NCBI GenBank assembly: GCA_029213165.1
Contig: JARGNO010000015.1
Coordinates: 23,215-76,814 of the forward strand
DNA length: 53,600 bases
Source: Minwuia sp.
GTDB taxonomy: Bacteria > Pseudomonadota > Alphaproteobacteria > Minwuiales > Minwuiaceae
Reading direction: 5' to 3'
The stretch's first letter is position 1. The number at the start of each line of letters is the position of its first letter. Both the position numbers and the translations under genes were made by a program. The notes beneath the pieces were generated by a model. The model was given only the letters and a program-made list of their open reading frames with translations. It searched no databases and was not told where the DNA came from. Positions 1 through 8,340 of the stretch are shown here, one piece after another.

Positions 1-446
1 CCCAGATGCACCAACGGTCCCTCACGCCCCGTCGAGGCACCTGCACCGATGGAGATGACGCTGGCGACCGCCGCGCCGAGGCCAGTACGGAACGACATGC
101 GTCCTTCGTTGTAGACACCCGCCTCGATCACATCAGGCACCCCCTGCGGGCGCCCGCCCGGCATGATGTAGCGCAGGAACAGCGCCAGGATGACCCCACC
201 AACAGCCGGCGCCAGCACGACGTGCCACCAGGGAAGTGCCTGTACTGCGGCTACCAGATATTCCGATGTCTCGCCAAAGAAGACGAACTGCGTTGCGCTG
301 AGCGCCAGGCGAAACAGGATCGCGGCATAGCCGACGGCAAGACCGACGATCACGGCTATGCCGATCAGATAGAATTGGTGCCGCGGAACGAAATCACGGA
401 AGGGGCGAAAATCGCGGAACGAATTGCGAAACAGGGGACCAAGCAT
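1..446 (-). CDS. ClC-family chloride channel/antiporter, N-terminal part (gene runs off the left edge)
   Basis: Reading the minus strand from an ATG at 446 gives an open frame that leaves the window at base 1, about 148 codons. The protein starts with a short basic and aromatic cytoplasmic segment, then has hydrophobic helices. It contains the motif GASTGREGPLVHLG, where the GREGP signature is the anion-selectivity sequence of ClC channels and Cl-/H+ exchangers. An AGGA lies 4 bases before the ATG. The gene starts 45 bases after the stop of the upstream thioesterase on the same strand, so the two may be co-transcribed. The C-terminal half, including any CBS domains, is not visible, so channel and antiporter types cannot be told apart. 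The family call is firm. Confidence 0.9.
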   Translation of the reverse strand, partial: MLGPLFRNSFRDFRPFRDFVPRHQFYLIGIAVIVGLAVGYAAILFRLALSATQFVFFGETSEYLVAAVQALPWWHVVLAPAVGGVILALFLRYIMPGGRPQGVPDVIEAGVYNEGRMSFRTGLGAAVASVISIGAGASTGREGPLVHL

Positions 447-491
447 CAGTTCCTGTCCGGCGCGCGTGGGGTCATGCCGCCGGTCCCTGCA

Positions 492-977
492 TCAGGACTT
501 GCGACGGATACGCATGCCCTGACCTGCCTGTTCCGGCCAGGCAAGATCCTTCTGCGTTTTGGCCAGACGGGCCACGTTCTGCTGAATGGCGTCGGGCATC
601 TCGGCTGAACGGCGCGTACCGAGATCCACGTGCAGGCACATCTGTTCGGATGTGGCGGACAGGAATCCCTCCGTCGCATGGTACATGCGGAAGAAGGCAT
701 GGATCCGTTTCGCGTCATGGTCCAGCAACTGCACATCATAGCGCAGCGGCGCACCCTCCAGCACCTCACCCATGTAATGGACATGGGTTTCCAGCGTGAA
801 GAAGGACTTGTTGGTCTGGCGTACATAGTCGATGCCGATGCCCAGATGATCGAACAGGGCGTCCGTCGCCTTGTCGAAGGCAACGTTGTAGTAGCCGACA
901 TTCATGTGGCCGTTGTAGTCGATCCAGTCGCTCAGAACGGTGGCATCGAGGATATGCAAGGGTTCGGAATTGCTCAT
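492..977 (-). CDS. Hotdog-fold thioesterase (4-hydroxybenzoyl-CoA thioesterase/FadM-like)
   Basis: The protein has 161 residues, a normal length for single-domain hotdog thioesterases. The N-terminal part has DWIDYNGHMNVGYY, the Asp/Asn-Gly-His-Met-Asn signature of the 4HBT group, where the acid acts in thioester hydrolysis. Substrate is unknown. Similar stand-alone proteins, and the C-terminal domain of some carnitine dehydrogenases, act on betainyl-CoA-like or short and medium acyl-CoA thioesters, but nothing here proves that. It precedes the ClC gene on the same strand and is divergent from the alpha/beta-hydrolase-like gene. The start is the ATG at 977. Confidence 0.88.
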   Translation of the reverse strand: MSNSEPLHILDATVLSDWIDYNGHMNVGYYNVAFDKATDALFDHLGIGIDYVRQTNKSFFTLETHVHYMGEVLEGAPLRYDVQLLDHDAKRIHAFFRMYHATEGFLSATSEQMCLHVDLGTRRSAEMPDAIQQNVARLAKTQKDLAWPEQAGQGMRIRRKS

Positions 978-1129
978 GATTCGATCCTACCGCGAACGCG
1001 GCGACAGGCAAGCGCCGTTGACGGCATGGCACATGATCTCCAACTATGAATGCAACGGAGACATCACACCCACTCGCGATGCCGTGGATTGACACGCCAG
1101 ACCGTCTGGCGAGCGAAGGAGGCGTCGAC

Positions 1130-1741
1130 ATGATTGGCCTGCAACGTTCGGCGGTGAGACTGCCCGATGGAACGGAACGGGTGATCCTGCGCAGCGAGAA
1201 CAGCAGCGGGCATCCCCTGCTGCATGTTCATGGTGTGGATGGCGCGGATGCGGAAATGGCGCTGCTCTCGGCCTTGTCAGCCGATTTCGCTGTCACGGCA
1301 CCGGTCATGAATGAGTTCAGGTCCATCAACGATGTCCCGCTGATCCAGCGGCTGGTCGCGGAACTGCTGAGCGTTTCGGCGCTGAAGTCGCCGATGCTGT
1401 CAGGCCATGCCGCCGGCGCCGCTGTGGCCGCCGAACTGGCAGCCGCGCTGCCCGGCAGTTTCAGTCATCTCTTCCTGCTGTCCCCGACCGGTCTGGATGC
1501 CGGGCATCGCCCCGTGTCCGGAGAGGGCGTCGGCAACCGGCTGGCACATATCGGCTGCCGCACGACACTTGTATGGGGCAAGCAGGATGCGAATGTCAGC
1601 ATGGAATCGATCCTAGGCCTCGCGCGCGTGATCCCGTCCGCCGGGATCACGACCGTGCCGCAGGGCACCAGCGACATGGTCTCCGCCCTGCCCGCCAATG
1701 TCGCCCGCGCGATGCGGCACGGGCTTCGTATCCGCGGTTAG
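1130..1741 (+). CDS. Alpha/beta-hydrolase-fold protein lacking catalytic residues (probable pseudoenzyme)
   Basis: The 203-residue product has the layout of an alpha/beta-hydrolase: an early strand with LLHVHG, a nucleophile-elbow region, and a late strand WGKQDANV that keeps the usual acid-loop Asp. The elbow reads GHAAG instead of GxSxG, so the nucleophile is Ala. The C-terminal position where the His normally sits reads GTSDM. Both catalytic residues therefore appear lost. I chose the ATG at 1130 because AAGGAGG lies 7 bases before it. An in-frame ATG at 1046 would add 28 residues but has no ribosome binding site. The frame is intact, so the gene is probably expressed. Role unknown: a binding protein or a dead paralogue are both possible. 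Confidence 0.6.
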   Translation: MIGLQRSAVRLPDGTERVILRSENSSGHPLLHVHGVDGADAEMALLSALSADFAVTAPVMNEFRSINDVPLIQRLVAELLSVSALKSPMLSGHAAGAAVAAELAAALPGSFSHLFLLSPTGLDAGHRPVSGEGVGNRLAHIGCRTTLVWGKQDANVSMESILGLARVIPSAGITTVPQGTSDMVSALPANVARAMRHGLRIRG

Positions 1742-1809
1742 GCCGTTCCATCAGATGACGGACCAGCGCCGCAATCAAACAGTGGAACGGTCCGGGCGGA
1801 AGCGCTGTC

Positions 1810-2610
1810 TCAGCCCTTTGCCGGTTTCACGTCCAGCCGGATGACCTTGCCTTCCTGCCCCTCGACTGCCGGATAGCGGTCGAAGACCCTTGGATCATGG
1901 CCGGGGACGATGCAGTCCGGGTCGTCTGCCAGACGGCGCATGGTACGGAAGGCGTCGAGCATCTCGCCCTGGTTGAAGACAATGACGAACGGTCTGTCGG
2001 CCTCCATGTTCTCGTAGTAATGGCTGGCGTCGGAGGCGAGGACGATCCAGCCCACCTGCGTCCAGACCCGCACGACCTGCAGCCCCTGGGTATGGCCACC
2101 GACATGATGGATCGACAGGCCGGGTTCCAGTTCCATGTCCCCGTCATGAAACTCCACGCGGCCCTGGAACACGTGATGCACCAGATCAGCGATATGATCG
2201 GCGGTATAGGCGTGGCTGATCGCCGGGCGGGTCATCTGGCGACCGGTGGCATAGGACATCTCGCTGTCCTGCAGGTGAAACCGGGCCTTCGGGAAGTGTG
2301 CATGACCACCGATATGGTCGTAGTGCAGATGGGTGACGATGACGTCCCGGACGTCGTGGCTTTCGATGCCGATCAGGGCCAGCCCCTCCCTGACGGTTCT
2401 GACCAGACGACGGTTTCGCCGTTCCGCGTCCAGCACGTCGAAGCCGGTATCGACGACCCAGACCCTGTCCCCGCGCACCAGGGCCCAGACAAAATAATCC
2501 ATGTCCATGGGGGCGTCGTGCGGATCGCCGCCGATGAAGTGATCGCCCCGACGTGCCTCCCGTTCAGCATACTTGATGGCATAGACCTGGAATGGTTCGG
2601 CACTGGTCAT
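1810..2610 (-). CDS. MBL-fold metallo-hydrolase, N-acyl-homoserine-lactonase-like subgroup
   Basis: The product (266 residues) is a stand-alone metallo-beta-lactamase-fold hydrolase. THLHYDHIGGH is the dinuclear zinc signature HxHxDH, followed by GGHTQG and LASDASHYY with further ligands and a C-terminal PGHDP. This order matches the AHL-lactonase/AttM-like subgroup, which opens lactones, but many members hydrolyse other esters or thioesters. No luxI/luxR genes are near, so quorum quenching is not implied. I chose the ATG at 2610 because a GGGGGAG precedes it by about 6 bases. An in-frame start at 2661 would add 17 residues without a good ribosome binding site. Confidence 0.85.
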   Translation of the reverse strand: MTSAEPFQVYAIKYAEREARRGDHFIGGDPHDAPMDMDYFVWALVRGDRVWVVDTGFDVLDAERRNRRLVRTVREGLALIGIESHDVRDVIVTHLHYDHIGGHAHFPKARFHLQDSEMSYATGRQMTRPAISHAYTADHIADLVHHVFQGRVEFHDGDMELEPGLSIHHVGGHTQGLQVVRVWTQVGWIVLASDASHYYENMEADRPFVIVFNQGEMLDAFRTMRRLADDPDCIVPGHDPRVFDRYPAVEGQEGKVIRLDVKPAKG

Positions 2611-2743
2611 CGCTGTCTCCCCCTGCGTCACGGTCGCGTTTTCCGCATGGGCTATCGTCACCAGCCGTCCGGCCCTTGCAAGCCCTTTGACCTTCCCCTA
2701 TCGCTGGGCCAACCTGAATTCCCCTTGAGGAGGATGCGGAAAC

Positions 2744-3931
2744 ATGGGCGCTCTCGACGGTCTTCGGATCATTGACCTGACGCGGGTCCTGGGTGGACCA
2801 TATTGCGCCCAGATCCTGGCCGATCACGGGGCGGATGTGGTCAAGCTGGAGCCCCCGCAGGGGGACGAGGTCCGCGACTGGGGTCCGCCGTTCCAGGACG
2901 GACTCTCAGCCTATTTCTCCGGCGTCAATCGCAACAAGCGCAGCCTCGGCCTTGATCTGGCACAGGCGGAAGGCCGCGAGGTCCTGATGACGCTGCTGGA
3001 AGGCGCGGATGTGCTGATGGAGAACTTCAAGCCCGGCACGCTGGAGAAATGGGGCATCGGATACGAGGAGGTGCTGTCGAAGCGTTTCCCGAAGCTGGTG
3101 CACTGCCGGATCTCCGGTTTCGGGGCCGATGGCCCATTCGGGGGCCTGCCCGGATATGATGCCGCAATCCAGGCGTGGACCGGTCTCATCTCGGTCAATG
3201 GCTCCCCCGACAGCGGTGCGGTTCGCCTTGGCATTCCGCTTGTTGACCTGGGTACCGGGCTCTATTCCGCCATTGGAATCCTTGCGGCCTTGCAGGAACG
3301 CAGCCGCTCCGGCAAGGGCCAGTATGTCGATGTCAGCCTGTTCGACTGCGGTGTGGCGATGCAGCATCCGCACGCGCCGAACTTCTTCCAGTCAGGCAAT
3401 GCGCCAAAGCTGACCGGCAATGCGCATCCCAACATCTATCCCTACGATCTGTTCCGAACCCGGGGCGCCGACCTGTTCCTGGCAGTGGGCAACGACAGGC
3501 AGTTCCAGCGCCTGATGGAAATTCTTGGCCGACCCGAAGTCGCGAAGGACGCACGCTTCCTGCACAATCCCGACCGCAGCGTGAACCGCGCCGAACTGGA
3601 TGCAATCCTGGAGCCGCTGTGTGCGGAATGGGACGGGCTGGAACTGGCGACGAAGCTGCTTTCCAGCGGCGTGCCCGCCGGTGCCGCCCTCACCGTCCCG
3701 GAGGTTGCCGTGCATCCGCATACGCTGGCGCGGGAAATGGTGGTGTCGAAGGGCAACTACCGGGGCACCGGCATTCCCGTGAAACTGTCCCGGACACCAG
3801 GCTCGGTACGCTCGACACCACCAGACTTCGGCGTGGACGGGCGTGCCATCCTGCGCGAAGCCGGTCTGGATGACGATGCGATCGACAAGCTCTACGCCGC
3901 CGGCATCACGCTGGAAGAACGGCGGAACTGA
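2744..3931 (+). CDS. Family III CoA-transferase (CaiB/BaiF type)
   Basis: At 395 residues this is a full-length class III CoA-transferase, which moves CoA between carboxylic acids through an aspartyl-CoA intermediate. The N-terminus has the family strand LRIIDLTRVLGGPYC and GADVVKLE, then NRNKRSLGLDL. The catalytic Asp is D168 in PLVDLGTGLYSA, and the C-terminus has the GIPVKLSRTPG segment. GAGGAGG precedes the ATG by about 10 bases. It opens a three-gene run with a carboxymuconolactone-decarboxylase-like protein (21 bp gap) and panB. Substrates of this family cannot be read from sequence; the neighbours suggest small branched or aromatic-derived acids. Confidence 0.92.
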   Translation: MGALDGLRIIDLTRVLGGPYCAQILADHGADVVKLEPPQGDEVRDWGPPFQDGLSAYFSGVNRNKRSLGLDLAQAEGREVLMTLLEGADVLMENFKPGTLEKWGIGYEEVLSKRFPKLVHCRISGFGADGPFGGLPGYDAAIQAWTGLISVNGSPDSGAVRLGIPLVDLGTGLYSAIGILAALQERSRSGKGQYVDVSLFDCGVAMQHPHAPNFFQSGNAPKLTGNAHPNIYPYDLFRTRGADLFLAVGNDRQFQRLMEILGRPEVAKDARFLHNPDRSVNRAELDAILEPLCAEWDGLELATKLLSSGVPAGAALTVPEVAVHPHTLAREMVVSKGNYRGTGIPVKLSRTPGSVRSTPPDFGVDGRAILREAGLDDDAIDKLYAAGITLEERRN

Positions 3932-3952
3932 AACCCAACCGGGGGAGACACG

Positions 3953-4357
3953 ATGGACAAGGACCTGTTCGAGACCGGACTCGGAATCCGGAAGTCGGTG
4001 GTGGGGGCCGAGTATGTCGACCGCGCCATGGCCGCCGCCGACGCCTTCAACCAGGACTTCCAGAACATGGTGACAGAGTACTGCTGGGGTGGAGCCTGGG
4101 GTCGCGAGGGGCTGAGCCGCCGGGACCGCAGCCTGCTCAACCTGGCAATGCTGTCGGCGCTGAACCGTCCGCAGGAATTCAAGCTGCATTTCAAGGGCGC
4201 GCTGAAGAATGGTGCGAGCCTGGTGGAGATTCGCGAAGTGCTGCTGCAGGTCGCGGTCTATTGCGGCATCCCGGCTGGCGTGGAGGCGTTTCGACTGGCC
4301 CGGCAGGTGCTGGAGGAAGAAGGCATCGACCCTGATGTGGAGATGAAACCCGAATGA
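3953..4357 (+). CDS. Carboxymuconolactone decarboxylase-family protein (PcaC-like)
   Basis: The 134-residue length is typical of stand-alone PcaC-type proteins. The core has [18 protein letters not shown], then [18 protein letters not shown], which matches the helical CMD fold with the conserved His and the YxGIPAG segment. The CxxC of AhpD-type peroxidases is absent, so the decarboxylase/isomerase branch is more likely. Canonical PcaC acts in the protocatechuate branch of the beta-ketoadipate pathway, but no other pca gene is in view. GGGGGAG lies 5 bases before the ATG. The stop overlaps the panB start by 4 bases, which indicates translational coupling. Confidence 0.8.
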   Translation: MDKDLFETGLGIRKSVVGAEYVDRAMAAADAFNQDFQNMVTEYCWGGAWGREGLSRRDRSLLNLAMLSALNRPQEFKLHFKGALKNGASLVEIREVLLQVAVYCGIPAGVEAFRLARQVLEEEGIDPDVEMKPE

Positions 4358-5169
4358 CGGACCAGAAGCCGATGACCGTACCCGGTATCCGGGCGCGCAA
4401 GGGTGGCACGCCGATTGTTTCGCTGACCGCCTATGACTGTCCGACAGCCAGCGCCATTGACGATCTCGTGGACTTCATTCTCGTGGGCGACAGCCTCGGC
4501 ATGGTGGTCCATGGCCTGCCGACCACGCAGGGCGTGACCATGGAGATGATGATCATGCACGGCCAGGCCGTGATGCGTGGCGCGAAACGGGCGCTGGTGG
4601 TCATCGACATGCCTTTCGGATCTTTCGAGGAAAGCCCGGAGGTGGCCTGCCGCAACGCAGTGCGCCTGATGAAGGAAACCGGTTGCGCCGCCGTGAAGCT
4701 GGAAGGCGGGCAGGAAATGGCGGAGACCATCCGTTTCCTGACGGAGCGTGGCATTCCAGTGCTGGCTCATGTCGGTCTGATGCCGCAGAAGGTCGCGATG
4801 ATGGGCGGGTTCCGCACGCAGGGCAGAAAATCGGAGATGGCCCTGAAGGTCATGGCGGATGCACAGGCCGTCAATGACGCCGGTGCCTTCGCCATGGTGA
4901 TCGAGGGGACGGTGGAGCCGCTGGCGCGGGAGATCACGGAGACCGTCGCCATTCCCACCATCGGCATCGGTGCCTCACCGGCCTGTGACGGTCAGATCCT
5001 GGTCGTGAACGATCTGATCGGTCTGGCCAGTGACTACATGCCGAAGTTCGTCAAGCGCTACGCCGAAACCTCCGACACCATCCGCACCGCCGTCAGCGCC
5101 TACGCCGACGAAGTCCGCGCCCGCACCTTCCCCGGCCCTGAGCACTGCTTCGGGATGCCGAAGGCATAG
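4354..5169 (+). CDS. panB: 3-methyl-2-oxobutanoate hydroxymethyltransferase
   Basis: The product (271 residues) is a complete PanB TIM barrel, which transfers a hydroxymethyl group from methylene-THF to alpha-ketoisovalerate in pantothenate synthesis. It shows [14 protein letters not shown] and [11 protein letters not shown], carrying the two Mg-binding Asp residues, then AAVKLEGG with the metal-binding Glu, AHVGLMPQ, and [15 protein letters not shown] near the C-terminus. The ATG overlaps the stop of the PcaC-like gene. panC is not adjacent, and the gene sits in an operon with a CoA-transferase, which is not the usual panBC arrangement. It converges with dadA, whose stop is only 7 bp away. 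Confidence 0.96.
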   Translation: MTDQKPMTVPGIRARKGGTPIVSLTAYDCPTASAIDDLVDFILVGDSLGMVVHGLPTTQGVTMEMMIMHGQAVMRGAKRALVVIDMPFGSFEESPEVACRNAVRLMKETGCAAVKLEGGQEMAETIRFLTERGIPVLAHVGLMPQKVAMMGGFRTQGRKSEMALKVMADAQAVNDAGAFAMVIEGTVEPLAREITETVAIPTIGIGASPACDGQILVVNDLIGLASDYMPKFVKRYAETSDTIRTAVSAYADEVRARTFPGPEHCFGMPKA

Positions 5170-5176
5170 TCACTGA

Positions 5177-6436
5177 TCAGCGCGAAACCGGCGCATAGGG
5201 GGCCGGGTCGATCTTCGGGAGCTGGCCGTCGATCAGGTGAGCAAGCAGGTCGGCGGAACCGGCGGCCATGGTCCAGCCCAGGGAGCCGTGACCTGTGTTG
5301 AGATACAGGCCTTCCATGTCGCTCGCCCCGATCAGTGGAATGCCGCTGGGCGTCATGGGTCGCAGGCCGGACCAGACCGTGGCGCGGCTGCGGTCGCCCG
5401 CTTCCGGGAACAGGCCGAACAGGTCATCGAGGACATTCTCGGCCCGATGCGGATCAATGGCGCGGTCGTGTCCAACAATGTCCGCCTTGCCCGCGACCCG
5501 CAGGTTGTCCCCCAACCGACTGACCACGAAGCGGTTGCCCTGATCGGTGATGCTGACCCGTGGCGCCCGGTTGGAACCGGACACTGGCACGGTGGCGGAG
5601 TAGCCTTTCACCGGATAGATCGGCAGGGACACGCCGAGGCTGCGCATCAGATCAACCGAGGCCATGCCCAGCGCCACAACCACACGCTCGGCACGGATCT
5701 CGTCCCTGTCCGTCCGGACCCCCGTGACATGATCACAGAATGACCGGATCGACCTGACCCGTTCCCCGTAGCGGAAACGGACACCGGCTTCTGCCGCATG
5801 ACGCGCCAGTTCGATGGCAAACTGATGCGCATCGCCGGTTTCATCCGTCGGTGCCAGAATACCGGCCCCGACCCGTCCACTGGCCACGGCATCGGCCAGG
5901 GCCGGCTCCAGCGCGGCGCAACCGTCCGGGTCAAGCAACTGCAGCGGCACGTCGTGATCTTCCATGACATGACCGATGTGAGCCAGTTCGGCCCGCGCCT
6001 TCTCCGGTCCATCATAGACGCGCAGGATTCCGCGCTGTTCGCGGTGGTAGTTCAGGTCATGGCTCTCGTTCAGCGTCTGCAGGCAGTGACGGCTGTGCTC
6101 CGCCAGCCGGACCATTGGCGGTGCATTGGCTTGCCAGCGACCGTCCGTGCAATTGCGGGCGAACTGCGCCAGCCAGGCCCATTGCTTCGGGTCTGCCCGC
6201 AGGTTCAGCCGGAACGGCGCATTGGCGCTCGCCATCCAGCGCAGCGCCAGGTGCAGCGATCCGGGTGAGGCCCAGGGCACGGCCTCCGACGGGCTGATCT
6301 GCGCACCATTGGCAAGACTGGTTCCGTTCGCCGGTCCCGCCTCGGCATCGACCACGGTGACTGCATGGCCACGGGCTGCAAGGGCATGGGCTGTCGTCAC
6401 ACCAATGATTCCCGCGCCGAGTACGACGATCCGCAA
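5177..6436 (-). CDS. dadA: D-amino-acid dehydrogenase small-subunit type (FAD-dependent)
   Basis: The protein of 419 residues matches the usual DadA length. It begins with the FAD-binding strand RIVVLGAGIIGVTTA and has DGCAALEPALAD, YPVKGYSATVP and a C-terminal GLRPMTPSGIPLIG followed by LNTGHGSLGWTMAAGS, the typical DadA end. DadA deaminates D-amino acids to 2-oxo acids and passes electrons to the membrane quinone pool. I placed the start at the TTG at 6436 because AGGAGG lies 7 bases before it and homologues begin at this Met-Arg-Val-Val position. A GTG at 6454 would place the ribosome binding site inside the gene. It is divergent from the acetylpolyamine amidohydrolase gene, with 77 bp between the starts. 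Confidence 0.92.
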   Translation of the reverse strand: MRIVVLGAGIIGVTTAHALAARGHAVTVVDAEAGPANGTSLANGAQISPSEAVPWASPGSLHLALRWMASANAPFRLNLRADPKQWAWLAQFARNCTDGRWQANAPPMVRLAEHSRHCLQTLNESHDLNYHREQRGILRVYDGPEKARAELAHIGHVMEDHDVPLQLLDPDGCAALEPALADAVASGRVGAGILAPTDETGDAHQFAIELARHAAEAGVRFRYGERVRSIRSFCDHVTGVRTDRDEIRAERVVVALGMASVDLMRSLGVSLPIYPVKGYSATVPVSGSNRAPRVSITDQGNRFVVSRLGDNLRVAGKADIVGHDRAIDPHRAENVLDDLFGLFPEAGDRSRATVWSGLRPMTPSGIPLIGASDMEGLYLNTGHGSLGWTMAAGSADLLAHLIDGQLPKIDPAPYAPVSR

Positions 6437-6513
6437 CGACTCGCCTCCTGTCACCTGTGATCGGGTCCAGCGACGGCTTGCCGGGGCCAGCCGTCTGGTC
6501 CAACATCCGTCGC

Positions 6514-7536
6514 ATGAAAGTCATATACAGTCCGAAACAGGAACTGCACGCGCCGGAGTCGTTCATCTCCAGCGGACGTGTCCTCCCCAGTCCCGAATGT
6601 CCAGAACGGGCCGACCGGCTTTTTGCCGCAGTGCGTGGCGCTGGGCATGAGATCGTCGCCCCCGAACCTGCCCCCGACAGCGCAATCGCCGCCATTCACA
6701 GCGTCGATTACCTGCGGTTCCTCGCAACGGCCCACACACGCTGGCAGGCGCTGCCCAACCCCTCACCGTCGGTCATTCCCAACATGCATCCGGGGCGGCA
6801 CATGGAACACTATCCGGCGCATGTCATCGGGCAGGCGGGCTGGCACATGGCCGACACGGCCTGCCCCATCGGGGCCGGAACGTGGGAGGCGGCACGGGCC
6901 GCTGCGGACTGTGCGGTGACCGCCGCCGCGGATGTTCTCAGCACCGGTTCACCCAGCTACGCGCTCTGCCGCCCGCCGGGACACCACGCCTATCATGATC
7001 AGGCTGGTGGCTTCTGCTTCCTGAACAATGTCGCGATCGCGGCCGACTGGGTGCGGGAACAGGGCCACCGCGCGGCGATCCTGGACATCGACGTTCACCA
7101 TGGCAACGGCACGCAGGGCATCTTCTATCACCGCAAGGACATCTACTTCGTTTCGATCCACGCGGACCCGAGCAACTTCTATCCCTTCTTCGCGGGCTAC
7201 GCAGGGGAGCGGGGCGCCGGTGAAGGCCTGGGATACAATCTCAACCTGCCGCAGGCGCCCGGCACCGGCGACGAAGGCTGGCTGCAGACCATCGACCACG
7301 CCCTGACAGAGCTGCAGCGGAACGGGACCGAAGTCCTGCTGTTGTCACTTGGCCTTGATCCGCAGGAGAATGATCCACTCGGCGTGCTGAAGATCACGAC
7401 GGAGGGGTTCCGGCGCGCGGGCGCTGCGATCTCCGCCTTCCCCGGTCCGGTGGCGATCATTCAGGAAGGCGGCTATCTGTGCGAGGAACTGGGCGCCAAT
7501 CTGGCGGCCTTTCTGGACGGCTTCGAAAACGGCTGA
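6514..7536 (+). CDS. Acetylpolyamine amidohydrolase (class II histone-deacetylase-family)
   Basis: The product has 340 residues, essentially the length of the characterised Mycoplana acetylpolyamine amidohydrolase (341). Expected active-site residues are present at nearly the same positions: H157/H158 in RPPGHHAY, the zinc ligands D193 and H195 in DIDVHHGNG, D282 in SLGLDPQEND, and Y321 in QEGGYLCEE. The enzyme removes acetyl groups from acetylputrescine or acetylspermidine so that the amines can be recycled or degraded. An upstream in-frame start at 6457 is possible, but the ATG at 6514 fits the family N-terminus. The divergent neighbour, dadA, is also an amine/amino-acid catabolic enzyme. 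Confidence 0.93.
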   Translation: MKVIYSPKQELHAPESFISSGRVLPSPECPERADRLFAAVRGAGHEIVAPEPAPDSAIAAIHSVDYLRFLATAHTRWQALPNPSPSVIPNMHPGRHMEHYPAHVIGQAGWHMADTACPIGAGTWEAARAAADCAVTAAADVLSTGSPSYALCRPPGHHAYHDQAGGFCFLNNVAIAADWVREQGHRAAILDIDVHHGNGTQGIFYHRKDIYFVSIHADPSNFYPFFAGYAGERGAGEGLGYNLNLPQAPGTGDEGWLQTIDHALTELQRNGTEVLLLSLGLDPQENDPLGVLKITTEGFRRAGAAISAFPGPVAIIQEGGYLCEELGANLAAFLDGFENG

Positions 7537-7557
7537 GGGTCACAGGACGAAAGCAGC

Positions 7558-8226
7558 CTACTCGAAAGGAATGTGCCATTCCCGCATCGGGCACTTGTCC
7601 TGTTCCGCACGATAGGCGCTGCGGGTATCAAGCGCTCCGTTCTGTCGCGTTGCCTCTGCATCGACGCGTCGCCGCGCATCGCCGACCAGCACATTGATGG
7701 CCTGCCGGAACCGTTCGACGGCGACCTGGATGGTCTCCGCCGGAATCGCCTGGCGCATTGACGGCACGCGCATGTCGTTCTCCAGCTCGGCAAGCAGGTT
7801 CTCCGCTGCTTCGCGGAACACCTCGACGTGCTTGTCCTCATGCGCCAAGGTCACGCGATAGGGGCAACTGTCCGGGTCCAGTTCGCTGGCAACAAAAATC
7901 CTGACCGGACCCGCCACAATGTTGACCACCAGTCTCGACAGGGCATAGCAGCCGCGATCTGCCGCAAGTTCCGAAACCACAAGGCTTGTCCGCACGTGCA
8001 GCGATGATTCGGTGGAGCCAAGCTTGCGCCGGTTGGCGCCGGGAAACCCCTGGCCACGCCGACGGCTGGCAGGCAGCGCGGCGGATGCCTGGTCCTGGAT
8101 CAGTTCAGGCTCCAGCCATTCGATACTGGCGCTGAAATCCGCGGCATCGGCCACCGGACAATCAGCGGCATGACCGGTACCCGTCATCAGCAACATGGCC
8201 AGAATGGCAAGGACAATTCTCGACAT
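7558..8226 (-). CDS. Secreted hypothetical protein with HExxH motif
   Basis: The protein has 222 residues with a classical signal peptide (MSRIVLAILAMLL..., cleavage probably after GTGHA). The mature part has cysteines at C23, C93 and C121. Residues 129-133 read HEDKH, an HExxH motif of zinc proteases, in the context VTLAHEDKHVEVFREA, followed by a helical Glu-rich stretch. This is reminiscent of the HExxH proteins grouped as DUF922, but I cannot confirm membership. If a metalloprotease, it would act in the periplasm. It converges with the acetylpolyamine amidohydrolase gene (22 bp between stops). Function unknown. Confidence 0.6.
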   Translation of the reverse strand: MSRIVLAILAMLLMTGTGHAADCPVADAADFSASIEWLEPELIQDQASAALPASRRRGQGFPGANRRKLGSTESSLHVRTSLVVSELAADRGCYALSRLVVNIVAGPVRIFVASELDPDSCPYRVTLAHEDKHVEVFREAAENLLAELENDMRVPSMRQAIPAETIQVAVERFRQAINVLVGDARRRVDAEATRQNGALDTRSAYRAEQDKCPMREWHIPFE

Positions 8227-8340
8227 GGACGCAGCATTTCAGCAGGCCAGTACACGTGCAACTGCTTCCCGCAGATGATCAAGGATTGACGGTTCCGCAG
8301 TGACCGCTATCTCGACATCCGGACAACACGGAGCAGATCA

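Noticed and set aside
1810-2610. Quorum-quenching locus
   Set aside because: The MBL-fold protein fits the lactonase-like subgroup, but no luxI or luxR homologue is in view and the subgroup has many other substrates.
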